A stretch of DNA of 64,000 nucleotides from Symsagittifera roscoffensis (Eukaryota; Xenacoelomorpha; Acoela; Convolutidae). The stretch lies in NCBI RefSeq assembly GCF_963678635.1, contig NC_087064.1:15553802-15617801 (forward strand), given 5' to 3'. The notes under the pieces were generated by a model that was not told the origin of the DNA, ran no database searches, and was given only the letters and a program-made list of their open reading frames with translations. A program made the position numbers and the translations under genes. This document shows positions 9,349 through 23,200 of the stretch, piece by piece; within the stretch, counting starts at the first letter, position 1; the number at the start of each line of letters is the position of its first letter.

Positions 9349-11345
9349 ATTTTTAGCCTTCATCTTCGATCATCTGAAAAATTCACAAAAGAAAAATAAA
9401 AAATAGCAAACTTCTTCAAAACTGTTTAAGACCCTTTTAACTTTTGCACCAACAATTAAATAAATATAATACCAATGCAGTAAATTAATTTATAAAATTT
9501 TCCCCCAAAGCAATAAATCTACATATGATGAAAATTTGTATCTTAAAATTCCCCCATTACTAGCAGTAAATTTCCAAATTCTATGCAGTAAATTAATAAA
9601 ATGCAATTGCAGTACTAACCTTTTGATATTTTCATTCATTCGCACAGAAATTCTATCCACACTCACACAGCTCGCCCACGAAGAATTGTTTAAAATAATG
9701 AATTTCAGTTTCAAGTTTTCACACTCAACAACTCTAACATATAAAAACAAGTTTCAAACTTTCCTTTAACCCGGTTGGAAAGGAATCATATACTAAACAA
9801 AACTAACCAACGCAGCTTACCAAATACCACAAATCATAAAATAACAGCATGACTTAGAAAAGGAAACCAACGGTACCCAAACCGGATTAACCCAGTTTAA
9901 AACTGGATAATTTATTCTTTTGAAGACTATTACAAAGTCTTAGAAAGAGATAATAAAACACAAAAAAGTCGAAAGACAAACCCATACCACAAACAATTTG
10001 CTTTTTGGAAAAAGTACATAACCAACAAGACATAAGTAAAACCACAACAAACCCAACATAAAATGTTGTCACATAACAGGACTCCTCATAAAAACCGCAT
10101 GAAATCATACTCCCACACCTGGCCTAACCCACCAGGAAAGGACGTCCTGAGCATGCCCTATAGCCGGCCTAACCCACCGCGCTACATCCACGCTTTGTGA
10201 CCACACCTTTATTTTTAATAAGAGCTACTCAAGGGTGAGTAACTCTTCAAAATAACCGAACTAAAACAAAAAGCTTTTGTGAAAACAACTAACTAAAATC
10301 ATTATTAAAAAATATTAAACTAATAAAAGTTTTATAAAATGTAAAATCACATGATGCAATATATAGATCAGAATACAACACCAAGGACGAACATCAAAAG
10401 ACAAGACGACCTCACTACACTCGAGAGAGAATGACCAACTACAATCGATATGCCGCTCACAATCACAACTCAAAGGATTTAGAGTACGACTTGACTTCGC
10501 AGAAAAGGACTTCATTGAACTAGACCAATGACCACCTCGATGTTCAAGTATACGTACAGATCCGAGTAACCAGGCATCCCCTCCATGCACAATCTCCACG
10601 CCATTCCCGAGCTAGATCAAACACAAAAGAAGTTCTCTCCGAAGAACAGAAAAACCTGACATAGCCAACCATTCTGAAACCAGAATTGATGCTGTTGCAG
10701 AGACTCAGTCGTTGTCACAAGAAGAACACAACGTCTTGTGTCCTCAATTCCAGATCCCTGGAACTTCCTTAACAAAAAGGAAACAAAAGAAAAATGATGT
10801 TCGCCAAATACCAACGTCCATCATCCATCCTTGAACTACAGAAGAACTGTTCTAAAAAACTCTGTAAAACCCGGATGGGTGGAACCTGATCTAAACTATA
10901 TTTTATGATTGGATAAATTAAATGTTTTACCAATGTAAAGTATTTAATATTAACCAATCATGATCCATCTAACTAACAACCCACTTATTTGTAAGTGCTG
11001 AAGTTACTTGTAATTTCAGCACCAGAGAGATTTGAATTTAACTTAGAAATTAGTTGGACTCTCCCGAGCACTTCAGCAGCCGCAATAAACCAGTATACCC
11101 TAGATCTATTGAGCCTAGCAGAGACTAGTTAAACAACCTGAGACTAGATAGTATAAGAGTAAGATTAGGATCGGTATTAGACTAAGAAGTTGCACGAATC
11201 TATCCGGCCGAAAATAAGATAGCGTGACGAGCAGACGGTGTACCCTATCCGAAATTACTCTATGAGTTATACACCCCAGTCCTAACTCAATTAGAAGAAA
11301 TCTGTGATTTGACAAAGGTTGTTCCTGGGCAGTCTGGTTCTCGTC
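9349..11345 (+). repeat. 3' noncoding region and probable 3' LTR of the first element
   Basis: I see no coding frame of note. A purine tract at about 10,774-10,795 (AAAAAGGAAACAAAAG and following) ends in TG and could be the polypurine tract before the LTR. The segment 10,935-11,305 has a diverged second copy, in inverse orientation, at 50,455-50,760; both share blocks such as ATAAACCAGTATA, TATCCGGCCGAAAATA and TTACTCTATGAG. A repeated, apparently noncoding, promoter-sized segment next to a retroelement is best read as LTR. The exact LTR ends are not resolved. Confidence 0.5.
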
Positions 11346-14300
11346 CTGCTTAAAAAATAATGAATTTATTTTCGAGGCGACAGTATAAAATTAAAGTACA
11401 AAATTTTGAATTAAATATATCAAATTTCAATAGTTAAAAACAGCAAAGATTTTTGTCAATCATAAATTTGTCTGCTCAGATGCGCCACTGTTCTATGCTA
11501 ATTGAAATACAAATTTTACTCACAATAAAGTTTCTGTATCAGGTAGGGGTTTTTTTCAGAATAACACATTTTAAAGTTTTTTTTCTGTGCAATAGCAAAG
11601 GTATTTGGGGTTTCGGGCTATATTTCCATACAATGAGCAAAGCTAATAACAACAATAAAAAATGGTTTTCGAGCAGTTAAATTGTGGGGTAGTTATGAAA
11701 AGTTACAACACCGCATACAAACAGTTACAGACATTATTTTACTGCATTATAGACCTTCATTTGACCTACAGGTCCATTTTGCACGTGTCTCATACCTGTA
11801 ACCGACCACAGACCTGAGGGTGTCTACAATAGAAAATGAGTTATTATCATGCTTTATACTGACCCCGTTGCGAAAGTACATCTGTGCCTCTATCATCATC
11901 TCGTCCACGTCTTTCTTCTCTTTATCATTCGGCTTAATGCACTCCTCTCCTCCCTCACTGTAGGGTGGGGGGAAGTTGACGACAAACAACTGGAACAAGA
12001 AACCTTATTCACCTTGCTATATAATATTGCACCATGTAGCCGATGAAGTCAGTGCAAATAGCACCAAGAGTTCCGACCACAATTCTTTTATTTTAGATAA
12101 ATAAAATGTAACTAGTACAAAGCCCAAAATTTATTCTTTGAAGATTTTTTCATTTTTTCAGTTTTCAGATAAGAGAACCTTAAAAGACTTTGAAGTATTG
12201 AAAAAAGCGGTGCGATAGTTAAGGCAAATTTGTCTAGCAGTCTGATATAGAGCGGAAAAAAATTACTCAAGAATAGAAGTTTTCAGAGCGGTTTTTCGCG
12301 GCAAACGAGAACAAGAAAAATGTCCAGAAAATGGTGGTATATGAGTAACAAGCGTGTTGAACAAAAAAAAATTAGATTTGATATTTCTACAAAATAAAAA
12401 AGAATTTACGACAAAAAAGTGTTCGCTAAATTTCTTGCAATGAGCCTGATATTCAAAGAAGTATCAATAGCCACTTGCTATACAGTAGCCACTTAGTGTA
12501 AACACCTCAGATGGATAGAGAACAGGAACTCAACGTACCTCTTGGGCCGACAAGTCTTCTTTGTCAGGCAAGGGTGGGGCGTCTCCTGCCTGGTACAAAT
12601 CCTCTGCCCTCTCGCATTTCGGTTCCTCTTGATCGCCCATGTTTTAAACAGAAAGCAAAACTAGCTTTTCAATTAATTCTGATTAGACTCAACTTATTTT
12701 TGAATACAAATATGCGGCTGTGCTGTTTGCTTGTAACTAAGGATGTCGAAACTGAAAAGGAATTTTTTGAAAGTAACTACCTGTAAAAATAAGGGGAGCA
12801 AATTTCCTTGGCAACAAGTAATATTTATAAATTTAAGTCTCTTATGGCAATACTACTTCCTGTCTTCATGTTTTCTTTGGGTGCCTGGTACTGCGATAAA
12901 AATATAGCGGTGAAAAGCAAAAATACACACTAAAAAGCTGAAGGGTTTGCAGCAAAAAAATCATGTTTTAACCTTGAATAAAATAGTTTTTAAAAAACAT
13001 AGAACACGTGGGATGAAAAATTGATTAAACTCGTATGAATGGAAAATTCTTGAAAAGAAGACACAAAATCATATTTAAAAAAAACGCTAAACAAGCTCAG
13101 GTCAACTGAAGCATTTGAGAAACTAGACAATTTGAAAAATTCTGCATGTTGATTTGGTTGTTGGAGCGGCCTTGCGCGTCTTTGTGCCATATACTATCCG
13201 TTGAAAATTCTTATATCCGACAATTTCATCAGTTTATTTTAAAAAATAAATATATAACAAGTGGGCTGATTGCTTTTCAAGTAAAACAGAGTTATCCGTA
13301 CTGCGATAAAATATCTAAGTATCTTTGCAAAAAATAAGGCAACAATTGATTTTTTCACCCTAGTGATACACAAGTACTAGACTTTTTCCACAAAATAATT
13401 TTTTTCATGGGGTCTCCAACTTTAAAATCTCCAGTTCTAGCCAGGTTGTAAGTAAACCAGCTGTGATAATGGGTCTATAGCTCAAAAAATTTAAAATATG
13501 AATTGATATTCTAGCCAGTTTTTTTGATTTTGTCCCAATTGCTTCTCGATTTAACTATTGGGTGTTTTATTTTACTAACTTTTAAAAATTCTTAGATACT
13601 TCAAGTTTTCAAGTTTCTTTCGGATCCATGATTTCTGATTTACCTTTTTGTTTCTGGCATTTTTGCGAGGAATCATATTTTTTTGTTTCAATCTTTTTGG
13701 TATGTTTTTGTTTTGAGCAGTTTCGTTTTAAAACAATTTGAAGTGATGGCAAGTGCGTAATAATTTTGTTTAACGAAATTTTCTTTTAGTTTTGCAGAAA
13801 CATGCTTTGTGAAAATTAAAGTTGAATGTTTATGTAAACAAAGGTGTTTGGTAGGTGTCACAAGAAAATCAAGAGTAGTTTTTTGTGACTAAATTTTTTG
13901 TAAATTGATTTTTTTTCTTAACGGGGGGTCTTTTTTGTTATAAAAAGAGCCCTTATACTTCTAATGCTTAGAAAATTGATTTTTATATGATTAGGAAAAC
14001 GATTTTTGCAACCAAATTTTAATTTTTCTAAACCTTTTTGAAACTACGTACGTTAATGACTAACGTTTGAGTTCAACTTAGCTCAGTTGTGCCTCTGTGT
14101 GTAATTTTGTTTACCTATTTTTTGCACATGAAAAATTTGCATCAAAAATACCCGCGGATTTTTGAATTTTTTTTGAAATTCATTAGTTAATCTTTTATGT
14201 TGTGAAACTGGAAAAACTTTGTGCTCTCTTACTATCCGTAACTATGGTTCTTAGCAATGATTGTTCCTCCGAAAAAAAAATGTTTCAGCAGTAAAGCATA

Positions 14301-17207
14301 GGATAACTTGTACCTAGTAACAAAGTTTTCCCTTTTGTCATTGGTGCAATAGTTCGTGATGCGCAAAATTTTGTCGTAGAAATTGAGAGTCTTCGTGTTT
14401 CGCTCATTTCGAGTACGAATAGAAGGATATAGGATCAGCTTTATCAATTTTGATTTAAAAAATCAGTTTAAAAATTTTTGCTTAGAATGTGAATCATAAT
14501 TGAAAAATTTCAACGTAATAAATCAGCATGCGTGCGAACATCTTACTTTTTAGTTCTTCCTTTTTTTTTCTGCTGCGCTTTCAAATTTACCAAATAATGC
14601 TGATATGTTTACACTTCTGATTAGCAAGCATCATCATAACGCAAGTTTTACTTTTTCTCAGATTCACAACTTGTCAAACAAACTCACTGAATCATTTGAT
14701 AGCTTGACGTATTAGGAGTTGATGAGCGCAGTTCAGAGTTTTATAAAGGACGTGGTGATTTAGTTTTTTTAGGCCTTAACAGTCTATAATACAAAAAACA
14801 ATACTTACACTCGCACATATGAGTGCCCTTAAGTATATATGCACTTTTTGAGTTTAATTCAAAATAAAAGGGAGATAAATGCACTTTTCATTTAAGAAAG
14901 CTAAAATGGCGCAAAGTTGATTTGATCGACTTTTAGTTTCGAAGATAGAATTTATTTTTTAGATTTCCCAGCGGAATCAAAAATTTTCATAATATTCCAG
15001 TTTTCTCAATTTGGTTTAGTTTCCTCAAAAACAGCCAATCATAAATTGTTCTTCAAACTCAAAAAGCCTTAAGGCTATAGGCCATGTATTATTTTATTTA
15101 AAATTGAAATCAAATTTTTCACAAATAAAAATAATTTTGGTTCTTCGCGTTCCTTGATTCTTTTCCAACTGTCTGATGACTATGTTTATTGGTTCAAGTC
15201 CAGTGTTTGGTTTTGCAAGTTTGGCGTAGAGAAAACGTCCGAAGACGACAAAGGTCATGGGTTCCAATCAAGTCTAGAACTGTTAATTTTGCAGGCTGAA
15301 GTTTTTTTCCTCTGAAATTATTTTGCTGCACTGTTTACCTGCTTATTTGCTGTCGAATTAACCGCCACGCAAAAATTTTTCGTTTTTTTTTTATGGTTTA
15401 GCATATCATACTATATGTTGCAAATCATTTTGATGCATTGGAAATGGTGCATGTAATTGTGATCCGAAACATTTCGCAGCCCAAAGTCACAGACGTCATG
15501 CAAACTTGTCACAACCCCAGTAGCAGCCATTGACAGCACTCTGGATGAAACAATTGCCAAGTAAGTTGAACAAAAATTTTTTCATCATCCAGGGGTTAAA
15601 GAGCTAGATCCAGTTGAGTTGGATAACGAGCAGTTGGATAGCGGCCAGCGAAGAAATCAAAGCGACAAAATTTGTAAGCGGTTTCTGACTTCTGATGAAT
15701 AACACGAACGAGTGCTTTGCTGATGAAACCGTACAAAGAGGACATCTCATCAAGCAACTGGCAATCTACCTGGGTACGGCATCGTTGATTTTTAACTCTT
15801 GTTAATTTTGTTAGACTATTTATTTTTCCAAATTCGTTTTTGGATGGAGCTTATTATTGAGGAAAAATTGAAAACTGCTCGCTCGAAGGATCCTGCTCGG
15901 GCCACTCGCTGCCCGGGTTGACCTCCATCGAAGTCTGTGAAACATCGGGCCACACGCTGCCCGGGTTGACCTCCATCGAAGTCTGTGATACTACTCATAC
16001 AAATTTCATACATTTTGCTAAAAATGTGTCATCCAATTTTCAAAGAACTTTTTTCTTAATTTGGCTTAAAAGTCGGCGTATTACCATAAATAAATAATAT
16101 TATTATTATCAAATCATTATAATAAAAATCATTATATGCTCCTTATATGCTCCTTCAAAATCATAATATGCTCGGCTGAAAATATTCGCGTGGGAATGTT
16201 CATGTGAACTTCTGCGCGGGAATGTTGTTGAAGTTCACATGAAACATACGGACCTAAATGCGTACTTGCCATAATGATAGCTTTTGGTGTGCTCAAGCAT
16301 TGATAAGATACAATCAAAAGATGCTGAAGGGAATCGTTTTTAATTTTAGTGTTCAGCTTTTTGTTGATCTTGGATTGCTTTGCTTTGTTAACATTTTCTT
16401 TTTTCATAATTTAATGTATTTTATTCATGACAAACTGTCAAAAAAAATTCTGAACTGACTCAGTTTGATTTTTTTTGCTTTCGACTTCAATTTTACTCTT
16501 AAGTAATTTCAATCATCGGTTCGATTAAGCTGAAAAGTTCGAAGAGCTCTCTAATTAATTTACTCGTTATTTCTCTTGTAAAGTCCATCGACCAGAGTCC
16601 GTCGACTAACTTGGCCAGAAGCGATTAAATCAGAAAGCTTTGAAAAGTTATTTGCACTTTGGTGAGATCGCAAAAACTTACTGACAAAAAGTAACATTTT
16701 TTATACTGCCACAAATCTCTATTAGGCGTTTTAGTTTTATTAAATCGGCGTCCGTTATTTAAAAGCCATTAACCATCACACGTATATGTTCGAAACTCAA
16801 TCAGCTTGATTAGTTTTGCTTCAAACGAGAGCGATTATTTTACTCTTGATGTATCTATCGTCAATCGCTTTTCATGTGGAGTTCATTCAATCGTAATAAG
16901 CCGACGCCGTATGAATTTGTAACAGAATCGCGACTTTGTTTGTATAGTTTATAGTAGAATTCTTAATGGTCAATTTGGTACGCCTTGCTGTCAATCCATT
17001 AATGACCAATTAGATTAGCTTCACTTCGGCATTATTCCGTATTAGTTCTTCTCGGATCATCTTCCTTCGGATCCGCTCATCTCGGAGTCCCACGGTTTCT
17101 TCTTGTCGGATCTTCCTGTCTTTCCTGTGTTTCTCGTTTCAAACATCGCTCCTAGTCGTTCCGAGTCTACCCACCTTGTCGGGTTCCTCTGGTCTCCCGG
17201 CCGAGAC
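11346..17207. other. Intergenic DNA, no supported gene
   Basis: The DNA is AT-rich. I find no convincing exon chain. A GC-richer patch near 12,511-12,640 holds a short inverted repeat (CAGGCA with TGCCTG) but no gene. Exon-like pieces at 15,480-15,780 are discussed under the rejected items. A short repeat (R3) lies at 15,898-16,090. Confidence 0.5.
15898..16090 (+). repeat. R3 repeat end with a 48-bp tandem duplication
   Basis: A 42-bp block containing GCCCGGGTTGACCTCCATCG occurs twice with a 48-base period (15,911 and 15,959). The DNA after it (ACTCATACAAATTTCATACA, then AAAGAACTTTTTTCTT) matches the repeat inserted at 40,471-40,737. A short piece of the same end is seen in reverse at about 26,630-26,646. 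The right half, including the palindrome seen at 40.7 kb, is absent here. Confidence 0.6.
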
Positions 17208-20200
17208 ATGAACTGCAACTCGTGTGGTCTGCCACCCAAAAAACCCACCAAGTAAGTTCAAACCTTGTAACCATTTTACAACGGAATTTTTTATAGCGCT
17301 TTACCTTTGGTTCAAAGCTTTTGTTTGCCAAAAGAAAACATTTATTTCAACGTCAATGGTAAATTGATCAATGGTAAAATTTTCCGACCCACGCAAAACC
17401 AAGTATTCCAAAAAAAATGTCTGGTGATGCCAAGAATGATACTATCAAGCTTAACCTATTTCAGCATTATTTCAGACTATAAGAAAATTATGTTGTACGA
17501 TTCTCAGATGGAATGCAAGTTTTTTCCCTAATTTATTTAAACGAATTTCAATAACCACGAAAACATCAATAATTCATTTTTTAAAGATTTTTCATCTAAT
17601 TTGAGGGAATATTATTATTTCAAAAAATAGTGTACTCTTGTTATTCATAACGCTTGCTGCTCGAAAGCCCTATAATAATTATATCTTGTTTACAGATACG
17701 TGAGTTCGCTCCAGTTTAGTGCGGAAAAGATTCTGAGGGGAACAAATGGCATGCCAAAGAGAATGTTTTCTGCTACTCCCAACGGAGTCTTGAATGGATC
17801 CATCATCAATGAAGAAGACGGTAAGTCTAGAGTTTTAGATAGGCTAAAAACATAGGAAGGCGCTAATCAAGGATTTTTTTGAGATCATTGCTCATTTTTT
17901 GAGGTCGACCAAATTAGTTATAAAATTAGCTCTCCTAAATACTGAAAACCTTATGCAACCAAAAACAAAAATACCGGCATTTTGTTCAAACCAATTTGCT
18001 CAGGATTATAAAATTAGTCCTACGCGAAAAGTTCCATGTAATACAGCAGCTAATGCAGGCGGCTGTTTGCTTTTCCAATATTACTAAATGATTTTTCGAT
18101 CAGTTTTCTGTGTGAAACAAATTTTTGGCTTTTCGAGATGCAATCAAATAACATCTGCGACCAATTGTCGTCTTATAGAAAAAAAAACGCCATTGTTGAT
18201 TTTTGAGCGTTCATCGCCCAAACTACTGATCTCCCCTTTCTTTCCATATCGGTAGTTTTATTTTAAAATCCATAATTAGAGTCAATTTCTGAGAGGGATA
18301 GAAAAACCATATTCCATTTTTTTTTCTGAAAAACTTTTTTCTCCGCCGCGGATAAGTTATTTGCTTCTACTGATCTAAATGGTATGAACATGACGCGAGA
18401 AACGCAACTGAAGCAACTGAACATGAAATGCAAATTGAAGGTGAATTCAAAACATTCCAAAAAAAATATTAAATCAATTAGAATGAGTTGGTCGATCAGA
18501 ACTTTTAATGGGAATTTTTACAAATTCTGAGAAAATTCAGAATAAAATCAAACAGAGCTTACAGCAGGAGGCTTTGGTTTTAGAACCGTTTTTGTTACAG
18601 AAAAACTATATAAAGGTAGTTGTATTTGTTTCGACTACTTTTATCCTATTGGAAAAAATTAACGCCCCGACCTGACAATCAGTGCAAATTGTTCGCATTA
18701 AGTTATCGGGTTACATTCAATTGTTTTATTGGTGGAACAGTTGGATAAATTTTTGCTGGTTTTAAAGCTATTTTTTATATTGCTGAACACGTAAGCGTGA
18801 AATATTTGAACACCTCAAATCATTCAGTTTCGAATTATCTTTTAAAAAGAACCGAGGCAAGCTATTTGCCTTTATACGCTGGGCCAAAAAGGGGCTTAGA
18901 ATATAATCCACCAGGACAAAATCCTGTAGGATAAAACCCCGATATTTTAATTCAGTATCAAGTTGTATACAAAATATGATTTTAGTTTGCTATTCATTCC
19001 ATTTTGAAATGATTTCTAATTAAACATGCCTGGCGATTTTGACGTGACTTTTCCACAACCTTTCAACTGTAGGACAGTTGAATGGAAAATAATGTTCATT
19101 TCTGCAGCGTGCGTTCGATTCCCAAATGTCACATTTTGTTTAATCGATAAAAAGGTGTTGAAATTACACTTCTGGGGTCAACAGTCCCCCTTTTGCACCA
19201 AAGTGGGGATGCCGCAATGAGAATGTGTGAAAGGAAATCCCCAATTCCTAGAAAAGCATCTTTTTAATAGTGCCTAAGCTTCAGACCTCCAGGAACGTTG
19301 ATTTTCGAGGGTATCAAAAACCGGAACCTAATTTAACCATTATTGATGTTGCCTGATGAGCAAATTAACACCAAATCTAGACCTAGCAAATCAATTAGCT
19401 TAAAAAATGAGATGCCAGTTTGCATTGTCGCAATATAATCCAGCGTTAGCAAATAAACTTTTGCCTCTTGAAGCAAAGTTTTGTTCAGTGTGTAAAGCAC
19501 GAGCAACTTATAAACTACCGAGTCATTCAAAAAATTATGAAACAAAATAACAAAATCAAATTTCAGTAACAAAAGGGGCTAGAAAACTCATCACAATAAC
19601 AACGCTTAATTAAAAAAAATAAGAGTATTTCAGTTCTATTCAATGAAGTGCGAGTTGGGTCAATCAAAGCAACAGTGTAGCGAAAGCATAAGGACTTCAA
19701 AAAGCAAACTTCTCAAGTCGTTGCCACATGAGCTCACACAGGCCCTAATATGCTCTAACGGAAAAGTATGCCACTAATGAACAGATCAAAGTGGACGCAA
19801 TGGCATGCACGAAGTCTTCCATACAAATGATGCTGTCAAGTCCCCTTGCAAAAGCCACATCATAAGCTCCTCGAAGATGCCGGTAATGCCTCACTTGAAT
19901 TTAAGCGTCCAAGAATCTGACACAATAATTAAAGCGAGCCACCGATTCCATCAGAGTTCGGCTTTGAACTGCCTTTTGATTACATGCAAACCATGAACGA
20001 AGAAAATTTTTTTGTTGAAAGATCGACGGTTCTGGGAAGCGGTAAGCTGTACTTGGTAATTGCAACCAACAAAAACATCAAACTTTCAAAATCTTATGGG
20101 AACTAGTTTTCCGATTGTACCTTCAAAAGCTCTCCTTATGAATTCTATCAAGTATACTCTGTCCACTTCTTCGTCAATGGAACAACGTTTTATGTATCTA

Positions 20201-23200
20201 TGCCCTTCTCACCAGTTAACGACAGGAAACGCGTAACGTTTTCCTGTATAACTTGAAATCAGATATCGTGCCCCACAATTCGATCGAGATGATTTTTGAA
20301 AAGGTTTGCGGTTTTGTGGGTGATCATTTTGACACAGATATCAAAAAAAAATTCTCGCAACATGTTTATAGAAAAATACTCCATTTTTCGAGGACTTTTT
20401 GAGGACACCTTTATAGGCAAATAAAAGGTAATTTTTTCTAGTGGGATTTTTTCCTGGGGGTTTATTCCGCCAGCGCGAAAAACAGTTTTGACAAATATTT
20501 ACACACGACATCACTTGCTTCTTCTACGCTTGAACATCAATAGTGAAATTAAGTTAAATGTTTAAAATTCAACACAAAAATCAATAGACAATCAATTTTT
20601 AAATAATGCAGATGCAAAAAAAACAAAGCTGCTCGTATCAGGGCAAAACCCTAAATGTTTCGATTGCCCTTTAAGTGGTCTCGGAGATTTTGTGATAAAA
20701 TAAATTTTGGCAAAACAATGATTTGTAGGCTGATAATATCAAAAATTGAATGTTGCATTTTGAGTCGTTTATGAAATTAATAAAATCAGTTACCAGCCTC
20801 AGTTCAATTTGGACCAATTTGGTAGTGCGAGGTTTTAAAATAGCAGTTTTAGACATACTCTTGGCAGACTCGGCTGGCCCCATGCAGATAAAGAGATCGA
20901 TCTCTCGAGAGACCAGTGTTTTGTAAAAGTGGTCTACAAAGAGCATATATATTCCTCACTTTCTTCAAAAGTCGGAACGTTGAATTCGCTTTCCAAGTCG
21001 TTCTGAAAATACTTGAGGCAAGTTCGTTGATCTAATTCTATCGTTTACTATTTAACACAGCGTTTTGCTAAACCGTTTTAAGAATAGTGTTTAGTTGTAG
21101 ACTCAATAAAAAGCCATTGTATTGTTCATGGTTTTGCTCAAATGCGAGCAGTCTTCTTTTTTATGCATCAATCAAAGAAATTTTTTTTTCAATTTTTCCA
21201 ATTCAGAGTGTTTGTTCAGTCATTTTACTGCTTACTTTTATATTTTCATTTGTATTCTTTTTCAAGTTCATGATGGTCACAAACATTCATGCCCCAACGG
21301 ACTGTTTTCTTGACATCTAATATTGAGCACTTAGAAGAAAATTCAGAGCTTCTCGGGTATTGATCGACTGTTGTATGTTTTTCTTACTAACTTATTTAAG
21401 TAGACCGTCTACTTTCACTCCTGGTTGTCAAAATGTTTTGAAGTTTTCTGGTTTGAAACTATTTTAATACATCCATTTTTGGTTGAAAACTGCCAAAAAG
21501 TTTTTAAACGCACCTTTGGAGCCCATATACGCAAAATTTGAAGTGAGCGCCGCAAAAAAAAACTTTGTCAATTTTTTCATAAAGTTTTCATAAACGTCAT
21601 AATTGGCCCTTTGCCTAAAATATAGCAAGTTTAGGAAAAACTCTTTATAGTGTTTTTGGGTAACACCAAAATTCAAATTATTCTAATTGAAAAGATACTA
21701 AGACAAAACGTGTTTTTTTGATCGAAAAGCCATCTCTAGAAAAACTCTCCATTGTAAAAATTCTTACGCAAGCCATCTCAAAAGTTTTTAAAACAAAATA
21801 AGCTGGAAAAGATATAACATTTTAACGGATTGTTAGATACTCAATTTTTCGAGGAATTTTTGAGGACATTTTTATAGGCAAATGAAAAGTTAATTTTTTC
21901 TAGAGGGATTTTTTCCTGGGGGTTTATTCCGCCAGCGCGAAAAACAGTATTGACAAATATTTAAACACGACATCAATTGCTTCTTCTAAGCTTGAACTTC
22001 AATAGTGAATTTAAGTTAAATGTTTAAAATTCAACACAAAAATTAATAGACAATCAATTTTTAAATAATGCAGATGCAAAAAAGAACAAAGCTGCTCGTA
22101 TCAGGGCAAAACCCTAAATGTTTCGATTGGCCTTTAAGTGGTCTCGGAGATTTTGAGATAAAATAAATATTGGCAAAACAATGATTTGTCGGCTGATAAT
22201 ATCAAAAATTGAATGTTGCATTTTGAGTCGTTTATGAAATTAATAAAATCAGTTACCAGCCTCAATTCAGTTTGGACCAATTTGGTAGTGCGAGATTTTA
22301 AAAAAGCAGTTTTAGACATACTATTGGCAGACTGGGCTGGCCCCATGCAGATAAAGAGATCGATCTCTCGAGAGACCAGTGTTTTGTAAAAGTGGTCCAC
22401 AAAGAGCATATATATTCCTCACTTTCTTCAAAAGTCGGAACGTTGAATTCGCTTTCCAAGTCGTTCTGAAAATACTTGAGGCAAGTTCGTTGATCTAATT
22501 CTATCGTTTACTATTTAACACAGCGTTTTGCGAAACCGTTTTAGGAATAGTGTTTAGTTGTAGGCTCAACAAAAAGCCATTGTATTGTTCATGATTTTGC
22601 TCAAATGCGAGCAGTCTTGTTTTTTTTATGCATCAATCAAAGAAATTTTTATTCAATTTTTCCAATTCAGAGTGTTTGTTCAGTCATTTTACTGCTCATT
22701 TTTATATTTTTATTTGTATTCTTTTTCAAGTTCATGATGGTCACAAACATTCATGCCCCAACGGACTGTTTTCTTGACATCTAATATCGAGCACTTAGAA
22801 GAAAATTCAGAGCTTCTCGGGTATTGGTCGACCATTGTATGTTTTTCTAACTAACTTATTTTAGTAGACCGTCTCCTTTCACTCCTGGTTGTCAAAATGT
22901 TTTGAAGTTTTCTGGTTTGAAACTATTTTAATACATCCATTTTTGGTTGAAAACTGCCAAAAGTTTTTTAAACGCACCTTTGGAGCCCATATACGCAAAA
23001 TTTGAAGTGAGCGCCGCAAAAAAAAACTTTGTCAATTTTTTCATAAAGTTTTCATAAACGTCATACTTGGCCCTTTGCCTAAAATATAGCAAGTTTAGGA
23101 AAAACTCTTTATAGTGTTTTTGGGTAACACCAAAATTCAAATTATTCTAATTGAAAAGATACTAAGACAAAACGTGTTTTTTTGATCGAAAAGCCATCTC

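Larger units (their letters stand above)
1..11345 (+). mobile_element. Ty3/Gypsy element with envelope-like ORF, 5' part outside window
   Basis: The order on the + strand is RNase H, integrase, a small membrane ORF, an ATG-less ORF, an envelope-like ORF, a 597-aa ORF and about 2 kb of noncoding DNA that ends in an LTR-like segment. Gag, protease and most of the reverse transcriptase would lie upstream of base 1. The coding strand is strongly A- and C-rich and poor in G, unlike the flanking host DNA. The right boundary is uncertain. I place it near 11,345 because homology to an inverted LTR-like fragment at 50,455-50,760 runs to about 11,305. I could not confirm both LTRs or a target duplication. 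Assignment to the env-bearing (errantivirus-like) part of Ty3/Gypsy rests on the integrase type and gene order. Confidence 0.8.

Noticed and set aside
15480-15780. Exon-like pieces: an open stretch ending in GCCAA/GTAAGTT at 15,569, then ELDPVELDNEQLDSGQRRNQ and later NECFADETVQRGHLIKQLAIYL
   Set aside because: The pieces read like protein, but no combination of splice sites joins them in one frame, and stops separate them. Possibly a decayed gene fragment; not supported as a gene.
19352-19380. Hammerhead ribozyme core (CTGATGAG)
   Set aside because: The second core strand (GAAA with flanking helix) does not follow in the right place. The same holds for CTGATGA near 15,718.
20671-20946. 91-codon minus-strand frame repeated at 22,134-22,409 and 23,598-23,873
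   Set aside because: It recurs only because the 1.46-kb unit is repeated. Changes between copies show no codon-position bias that I can see, and there are no motifs.
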